Assembly (NCBI RefSeq): GCF_043641665.1
Contig: NC_092200.1
Span: 20,346,227 to 20,410,226 of the forward strand
DNA from: Enoplosus armatus
Lineage: Eukaryota; Chordata; Actinopteri; Centrarchiformes; Enoplosidae
Length of the DNA stretch: 64,000 bases
Direction: 5' to 3'
Made by a program: the position numbers and the translations under genes. Below, piece by piece: positions 56,601 through 64,000 of the stretch (position 1 is the first letter of the stretch; every line of letters begins with the position of its first letter). Under the pieces are notes generated by a model, which was not told where the DNA came from, searched no databases, and was given only the letters and a program-made list of their open reading frames with translations.

Positions 56601-57021
56601 ACATTCAGGCCGCTTTCACTGAAAACTTGTCCTTTCCTCCTGTTTTGAATGAAAGCTTCACTTTCGGCCCTCGTTCAGTCTCAAACTGCATATTTGACCT
56701 GTTTTGAGTCAAACCGTGAGTTTGGAGCGGATTTGAATGAAAAGTTCACGTTCAGGCCTATTTCAGTCAAAACTTGACCTTTTCAACTGTTTTGAGTGAA
56801 AACTTGACATTCAGGCCGCTTTCACTGAAAACTTGTCCTTTCCTCCTGTTTTGAATGAAAGCTTCACTTTCGGCCCTCGTTCAGTCTCAAACTGCATATT
56901 TGACCTGTTTTGAGTCAAACCGTGAGTTTGGAGCGGATTTGAATGAAAAGTTCACGTTCAGGCCTATTTCAGTCAAAACTTGACCTTTTCAACTGTTTTG
57001 AGTGAAAACTTGACATTCAGG

Positions 57022-58287
57022 CCGCTTTCACTGAAAACTTGTCCTTTCCTCCTGTTTTGAATGAAAGCTTCACTTTCGGCCCTCGTTCAGTCTCAAACTG
57101 CATATTTGACCTGTTTTCAGTCAAAACTTGACCTTTTCAACTGTTTTGAGTGAAAACTTGACATTCAGGCCGCTTTCACTGAAAACTTGTCCTTTCCTCC
57201 TGTTTTGAATGAAAGCTTCACTTTCGGCCCTCGTTCAGTCTCAAACTGCATATTTGACCTGTTTTGAGTCAAACCGTGAGTTTGGAGCTGTTTTGAGTGA
57301 AAACTTGACATTCAGGCCGCTTTCACTGAAAACTTGTCCTTTCCTCCTGTTTTGAATGAAAGCTTCACTTTCGGCCCTCGTTCAGTCTCAAACTGCATAT
57401 TTGACCTGTTTTGAGTCAAACCGTGAGTTTGGAGCGGATTTGAATGAAAAGTTCACGTTCAGGCCTATTTCAGTCAAAACTTGACCTTTTCAACTGTTTT
57501 GAGTGAAAACTTGACATTCAGGCCGCTTTGACTGAAAACTTGTCCTTTCCTCCTGTTTTGAATGAAAGCTTCACTTTCGGCCCTCGTTCAGTCTCAAACT
57601 GCATATTTGACCTGTTTTGAGTCAAACCGTGAGTTTGGAGCTGTTTTGAGTGAAAACTTGACATTCAGGCCGCTTTCACTGAAAACTTGTCCTTTCCTCC
57701 TGTTTTGAATGAAAGCTTCACTTTCGGCCCTCGTTCAGTCTCAAACTGCATATTTGACCTGTTTTGAGTCAAACCGTGAGTTTGGAGCGGATTTGAATGA
57801 AAAGTTCACGTTCAGGCCTATTTCAGTCAAAACTTGACCTTTTCAACTGTTTTGAGTGAAAACTTGACATTCAGGCCGCTTTCACTGAAAACTTGTCCTT
57901 TCCTCCTGTTTTGAATGAAAGCTTCACTTTCGGCCCTCGTTCAGTCTCAAACTGCATATTTGACCTGTTTTGAGTCAAACCGTGAGTTTGGAGCGGATTT
58001 GAATGAAAAGTTCACGTTCAGGCCTATTTCAGTCAAAACTTGACCTTTTCAACTGTTTTGAGTGAAAACTTGACATTCAGGCCGCTTTCACTGAAAACTT
58101 GTCCTTTCCTCCTGTTTTGAATGAAAGCTTCACTTTCGGCCCTCGTTCAGTCTCAAACTGCATATTTGACCTGTTTTGAGTCAAACCGTGAGTTTGGAGC
58201 GGATTTGAATGAAAAGTTCACGTTCAGGCCTATTTCAGTCAAAACTTGACCTTTTCAACTGTTTTGAGTGAAAACTTGACATTCAGG
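57022..58287 (+). repeat. Super-unit of the satellite, copy 1 (1,266 bp)
   Basis: Unit lengths in order: 148, 147, 206, 147, 206, 206, 206. The identical order follows at 58288-59553. Confidence 0.92.
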
Positions 58288-59553
58288 CCGCTTTCACTGA
58301 AAACTTGTCCTTTCCTCCTGTTTTGAATGAAAGCTTCACTTTCGGCCCTCGTTCAGTCTCAAACTGCATATTTGACCTGTTTTCAGTCAAAACTTGACCT
58401 TTTCAACTGTTTTGAGTGAAAACTTGACATTCAGGCCGCTTTCACTGAAAACTTGTCCTTTCCTCCTGTTTTGAATGAAAGCTTCACTTTCGGCCCTCGT
58501 TCAGTCTCAAACTGCATATTTGACCTGTTTTGAGTCAAACCGTGAGTTTGGAGCTGTTTTCAGTGAAAACTTGACATTCAGGCCGCTTTCACTGAAAACT
58601 TGTCCTTTCCTCCTGTTTTGAATGAAAGCTTCACTTTCGGCCCTCGTTCAGTCTCAAACTGCATATTTGACCTGTTTTGAGTCAAACCGTGAGTTTGGAG
58701 CGGATTTGAATGAAAAGTTCACGTTCAGGCCTATTTCAGTCAAAACTTGACCTTTTCAACTGTTTTGAGTGAAAACTTGACATTCAGGCCGCTTTCACTG
58801 AAAACTTGTCCTTTCCTCCTGTTTTGAATGAAAGCTTCACTTTCGGCCCTCGTTCAGTCTCAAACTGCATATTTGACCTGTTTTGAGTCAAACCGTGAGT
58901 TTGGAGCTGTTTTGAGTGAAAACTTGACATTCAGGCCGCTTTCACTGAAAACTTGTCCTTTCCTCCTGTTTTGAATGAAAGCTTCACTTTCGGCCCTCGT
59001 TCAGTCTCAAACTGCATATTTGACCTGTTTTGAGTCAAACCGTGAGTTTGGAGCGGATTTGAATGAAAAGTTCACGTTCAGGCCTATTTCAGTCAAAACT
59101 TGACCTTTTCAACTGTTTTGAGTGAAAACTTGACATTCAGGCCGCTTTCACTGAAAACTTGTCCTTTCCTCCTGTTTTGAATGAAAGCTTCACTTTCGGC
59201 CCTCGTTCAGTCTCAAACTGCATATTTGACCTGTTTTGAGTCAAACCGTGAGTTTGGAGCGGATTTGAATGAAAAGTTCACGTTCAGGCCTATTTCAGTC
59301 AAAACTTGACCTTTTCAACTGTTTTGAGTGAAAACTTGACATTCAGGCCGCTTTCACTGAAAACTTGTCCTTTCCTCCTGTTTTGAATGAAAGCTTCACT
59401 TTCGGCCCTCGTTCAGTCTCAAACTGCATATTTGACCTGTTTTGAGTCAAACCGTGAGTTTGGAGCGGATTTGAATGAAAAGTTCACGTTCAGGCCTATT
59501 TCAGTCAAAACTTGACCTTTTCAACTGTTTTGAGTGAAAACTTGACATTCAGG
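58288..59553 (+). repeat. Super-unit of the satellite, copy 2 (1,266 bp)
   Basis: Same seven-unit order as 57022-58287. It carries the variant CTGTTTTCAGTGAAAAC near 58555, which reappears 1,266 bases on near 59821 in the next, incomplete super-unit (148, 147, then twelve 206-bp units). Confidence 0.92.
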
Positions 59554-62500
59554 CCGCTTTCACTGAAAACTTGTCCTTTCCTCCTGTTTTGAATGAAAGC
59601 TTCACTTTCGGCCCTCGTTCAGTCTCAAACTGCATATTTGACCTGTTTTCAGTCAAAACTTGACCTTTTCAACTGTTTTGAGTGAAAACTTGACATTCAG
59701 GCCGCTTTCACTGAAAACTTGTCCTTTCCTCCTGTTTTGAATGAAAGCTTCACTTTCGGCCCTCGTTCAGTCTCAAACTGCATATTTGACCTGTTTTGAG
59801 TCAAACCGTGAGTTTGGAGCTGTTTTCAGTGAAAACTTGACATTCAGGCCGCTTTCACTGAAAACTTGTCCTTTCCTCCTGTTTTGAATGAAAGCTTCAC
59901 TTTCGGCCCTCGTTCAGTCTCAAACTGCATATTTGACCTGTTTTGAGTCAAACCGTGAGTTTGGAGCGGATTTGAATGAAAAGTTCACGTTCAGGCCTAT
60001 TTCAGTCAAAACTTGACCTTTTCAACTGTTTTGAGTGAAAACTTGACATTCAGGCCGCTTTCACTGAAAACTTGTCCTTTCCTCCTGTTTTGAATGAAAG
60101 CTTCACTTTCGGCCCTCGTTCAGTCTCAAACTGCATATTTGACCTGTTTTGAGTCAAACCGTGAGTTTGGAGCGGATTTGAATGAAAAGTTCACGTTCAG
60201 GCCTATTTCAGTCAAAACTTGACCTTTTCAACTGTTTTGAGTGAAAACTTGACATTCAGGCCGCTTTCACTGAAAACTTGTCCTTTCCTCCTGTTTTGAA
60301 TGAAAGCTTCACTTTCGGCCCTCGTTCAGTCTCAAACTGCATATTTGACCTGTTTTGAGTCAAACCGTGAGTTTGGAGCGGATTTGAATGAAAAGTTCAC
60401 GTTCAGGCCTATTTCAGTCAAAACTTGACCTTTTCAACTGTTTTGAGTGAAAACTTGACATTCAGGCCGCTTTCACTGAAAACTTGTCCTTTCCTCCTGT
60501 TTTGAATGAAAGCTTCACTTTCGGCCCTCGTTCAGTCTCAAACTGCATATTTGACCTGTTTTGAGTCAAACCGTGAGTTTGGAGCGGATTTGAATGAAAA
60601 GTTCACGTTCAGGCCTATTTCAGTCAAAACTTGACCTTTTCAACTGTTTTGAGTGAAAACTTGACATTCAGGCCGCTTTCACTGAAAACTTGTCCTTTCC
60701 TCCTGTTTTGAATGAAAGCTTCACTTTCGGCCCTCGTTCAGTCTCAAACTGCATATTTGACCTGTTTTGAGTCAAACCGTGAGTTTGGAGCGGATTTGAA
60801 TGAAAAGTTCACGTTCAGGCCTATTTCAGTCAAAACTTGACCTTTTCAACTGTTTTGAGTGAAAACTTGACATTCAGGCCGCTTTCACTGAAAACTTGTC
60901 CTTTCCTCCTGTTTTGAATGAAAGCTTCACTTTCGGCCCTCGTTCAGTCTCAAACTGCATATTTGACCTGTTTTGAGTCAAACCGTGAGTTTGGAGCGGA
61001 TTTGAATGAAAAGTTCACGTTCAGGCCTATTTCAGTCAAAACTTGACCTTTTCAACTGTTTTGAGTGAAAACTTGACATTCAGGCCGCTTTCACTGAAAA
61101 CTTGTCCTTTCCTCCTGTTTTGAATGAAAGCTTCACTTTCGGCCCTCGTTCAGTCTCAAACTGCATATTTGACCTGTTTTGAGTCAAACCGTGAGTTTGG
61201 AGCGGATTTGAATGAAAAGTTCACGTTCAGGCCTATTTCAGTCAAAACTTGACCTTTTCAACTGTTTTGAGTGAAAACTTGACATTCAGGCCGCTTTCAC
61301 TGAAAACTTGTCCTTTCCTCCTGTTTTGAATGAAAGCTTCACTTTCGGCCCTCGTTCAGTCTCAAACTGCATATTTGACCTGTTTTGAGTCAAACCGTGA
61401 GTTTGGAGCGGATTTGAATGAAAAGTTCACGTTCAGGCCTATTTCAGTCAAAACTTGACCTTTTCAACTGTTTTGAGTGAAAACTTGACATTCAGGCCGC
61501 TTTCACTGAAAACTTGTCCTTTCCTCCTGTTTTGAATGAAAGCTTCACTTTCGGCCCTCGTTCAGTCTCAAACTGCATATTTGACCTGTTTTGAGTCAAA
61601 CCGTGAGTTTGGAGCGGATTTGAATGAAAAGTTCACGTTCAGGCCTATTTCAGTCAAACTTGACCTTTTCAACTGTTTTTGAGTGAAAACTTGACATTCA
61701 GGCCGCTTTCACTGAAAACTTGTCCTTTCCTCCTGTTTTGAATGAAAGCTTCACTTTCGGCCCTCGTTCAGTCTCAAACTGCATATTTGACCTGTTTTGA
61801 GTCAAACCGTGAGTTTGGAGCGGATTTGAATGAAAAGTTCACGTTCAGGCCTATTTCAGTCAAAACTTGACCTTTTCAACTGTTTTGAGTGAAAACTTGA
61901 CATTCAGGCCGCTTTCACTGAAAACTTGTCCTTTCCTCCTGTTTTGAATGAAAGCTTCACTTTCGGCCCTCGTTCAGTCTCAAACTGCATATTTGACCTG
62001 TTTTGAGTCAAACCGTGAGTTTGGAGCGGATTTGAATGAAAAGTTCACGTTCAGGCCTATTTCAGTCAAAACTTGACCTTTTCAACTGTTTTGAGTGAAA
62101 ACTTGACATTCAGGCCGCTTTCACTGAAAACTTGTCCTTTCCTCCTGTTTTGAATGAAAGCTTCACTTTCGGCCCTCGTTCAGTCTCAAACTGCATATTT
62201 GACCTGTTTTGAGTCAAACCGTGAGTTTGGAGCGGATTTGAATGAAAAGTTCACGTTCAGGCCTATTTCAGTCAAAACTTGACCTTTTCAACTGTTTTGA
62301 GTGAAAACTTGACATTCAGGCCGCTTTCACTGAAAACTTGTCCTTTCCTCCTGTTTTGAATGAAAGCTTCACTTTTCGGCCCTCGTTCAGTCTCAAACTG
62401 CATATTTGACCTGTTTTGAGTCAAACCGTGAGTTTGGAGCGGATTTGAATGAAAAGTTCACGTTCAGGGCCTATTTCAGTCAAAACTTGACCTTTTCAAA

Positions 62501-64000
62501 CTGTTTTGAGTGAAAACTTGACATTCAGGCCGCTTTCACTGAAAACTTGTCCTTTCCTCCTGTTTTGAATGAAAGCTTCACTTTCGGCCCTCGTTCAGTC
62601 TCAAACTGCATATTTGACCTGTTTTGAGTCAAACCGTGAGTTTGGAGCGGATTTGAATGAAAAGTTCACGTTCAGGCCTATTTCAGTCAAAACTTGACCT
62701 TTTCAACTGTTTTGAGTGAAAACTTGACATTCAGGCCGCTTTCACTGAAAACTTGTCCTTTCCTCCTGTTTTGAATGAAAGCTTCACTTTCGGCCCTCGT
62801 TCAGTCTCAAACTGCATATTTGACCTGTTTTGAGTCAAACCGTGAGTTTGGAGCGGATTTGAATGAAAAGTTCACGTTCAGGCCTATTTCAGTCAAAACT
62901 TGACCTTTTCAACTGTTTTGAGTGAAAACTTGACATTCAGGCCGCTTTCACTGAAAACTTGTCCTTTCCTCCTGTTTTGAATGAAAGCTTCACTTTCGGC
63001 CCTCGTTCAGTCTCAAACTGCATATTTGACCTGTTTTGAGTCAAACCGTGAGTTTGGAGCGGATTTGAATGAAAAGTTCACGTTCAGGCCTATTTCAGTC
63101 AAAACTTGACCTTTTCAACTGTTTTGAGTGAAAACTTGACATTCAGGCCGCTTTCACTGAAAACTTGTCCTTTCCTCCTGTTTTGAATGAAAGCTTCACT
63201 TTCGGCCCTCGTTCAGTCTCAAACTGCATATTTGACCTGTTTTGAGTCAAACCGTGAGTTGGAGCGGATTTGAATGAAAAGTTCACGTTCAGGCCTATTT
63301 CAGTCAAAACTTGACCTTTTCAACTGTTTTGAGTGAAAACTTGACATTCAGGCCGCTTTCACTGAAAACTTGTCCTTTCTCCTGTTTTGAATGAAAGCTT
63401 CACTTTCGGCCCTCGTTCAGTCTCAAACTGCATATTGACCTGTTTGAGTCAAACCGTGAGTTTGGAGCTGTTTTGAGTGAAAACTTGACATTCAGGCCGC
63501 TTTCACTGAAAACTTGTCCTTTCCTCCTGTTTTGAATGAAAGCTTCACTTTCGGCCCTCGTTCAGTCTCAAACTGCATATTTGACCTGTTTTGAGTCAAA
63601 CCGTGAGTTTGGAGCGGATTTGAATGAAAAGTTCACGTTCAGGCCTATTTCAGTCAAAACTTGACCTTTTCAACTGTTTTGAGTGAAAACTTGACATTCA
63701 GGCCGCTTTGACTGAAAACTTATCCTTTCCTCCTGTTTTGAATGAAAGCTTCACTTTCGGCCCTCGTTCAGTCTCAAACTGCATATTTGACCTGTTTTGA
63801 GTCAAACCGTGACTTTGGAGCTGATTTGAATGAAAGCCTCACTTTCGGACCTCGTTCAGTCTCAAACTGCATATTTGACCTGTTTTGAGTCAAACCGTGA
63901 GTTTGGAGCGGATTTGTATGAAAAGTTCACGTTCAGGCCTATTTCAGTCAAAACTTGACCTTTTCAACTGTTTTGAGTGAAAACTTGACATTCAGGCCTC

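Larger units (their letters stand above)
52898..64000 (+). repeat. Hierarchical satellite array, at least 11.1 kb
   Basis: Tandem monomers of 28-30 bp (mean 29.4) fill the window to its end. They share a skeleton of TTT(G/C)A(G/A)T, then (C/G)AAA and, in most, TTGAC/TTCAC followed by TTCAGGCC or CCTG. In the core they form 7-monomer units of exactly 206 bp or 5-monomer units of 147 or 148 bp, each starting with a CTTTCACTG monomer after GGC. From 53608 to 63703 I count 53 units: 39 long and 14 short, which sum exactly to the distance. Each unit carries AAGCTT (a HindIII site) in its second monomer. No reading frame persists. Confidence 0.97.

Noticed and set aside
52898..64000. CRISPR-like array
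   Set aside because: Regular repeats, but there are no unique spacers; the intervals are themselves repeats, the genome is eukaryotic and no cas genes exist.
52898..64000. Centromere protein B box in the satellite
   Set aside because: TTTCGGCCCTCGTTCAG has the TTCG start, but the A and CGGG positions of the known box do not match on either strand.
1..64000. tRNA, rRNA or other structured RNA genes
   Set aside because: No cloverleaf-like segments with A and B boxes, and no rRNA stretches, were recognised; tRNA-derived SINE heads were also not seen.

Overview
This window is eukaryotic and almost certainly comes from a ray-finned (teleost) fish genome. It is AT-rich and intron-bearing, with no bacterial-style gene packing. 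It carries fish-typical transposons: a Passport-like Tc1 element, Rex1/CR1-group and L2 LINEs with GATTCTG and ATTGA tails, L1, Penelope, DIRS and Ty3/gypsy pieces, and several MITEs. Only one gene looks like a functional host gene: a neurod6-type neurogenic bHLH factor near the left end. Assignments rest on reading the sequence and on family knowledge; no database search was possible.

Left part (1-8 kb). A near-complete Tc1 element with an open DD34E transposase ends at about 1602, a few hundred bases before the presumed 5' exon of the neurod6-like gene. The coding exon is 2609-3511. A palindromic DNA-transposon remnant follows at 3631-4093, then about 3.7 kb in which I recognise nothing.

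Middle part (8-37 kb). This is a graveyard of nested mobile elements: a DIRS-like fragment, L2 copies, a three-copy LTR-like repeat (family B) that has itself been hit by a hAT MITE, a TTAA MITE and an internally deleted LINE, a Penelope-like element with a GIY-YIG domain, a probable solo LTR and Tc1 remnants. Two host-like gene remnants stand out: a decayed Myb/SANT-like gene (around 20.7-24.9 kb) and exon remnants resembling cytosolic seryl-tRNA synthetase (around 35.5-36.5 kb).

Right-middle part (37-52 kb). Two nearly full Rex1/CR1-group LINEs lie in opposite orientations. They flank the 3' half of an L2 element, whose 5' half lies, inverted, beyond the second Rex1 copy. The simplest reading is a Rex1 insertion into L2 followed by inversion through recombination between the two Rex1 copies. 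A decayed L1 follows.

Right end (52-64 kb). A Ty3/gypsy gag fragment runs in frame into an array of at least 11.1 kb, which continues past the window. The array is a hierarchical satellite. Monomers of about 29.4 bp are grouped into 7-monomer (206 bp) and 5-monomer (147 or 148 bp) units, and these are arranged in a 1,266-bp super-unit present twice in a row. This array is the most unusual object in the window.
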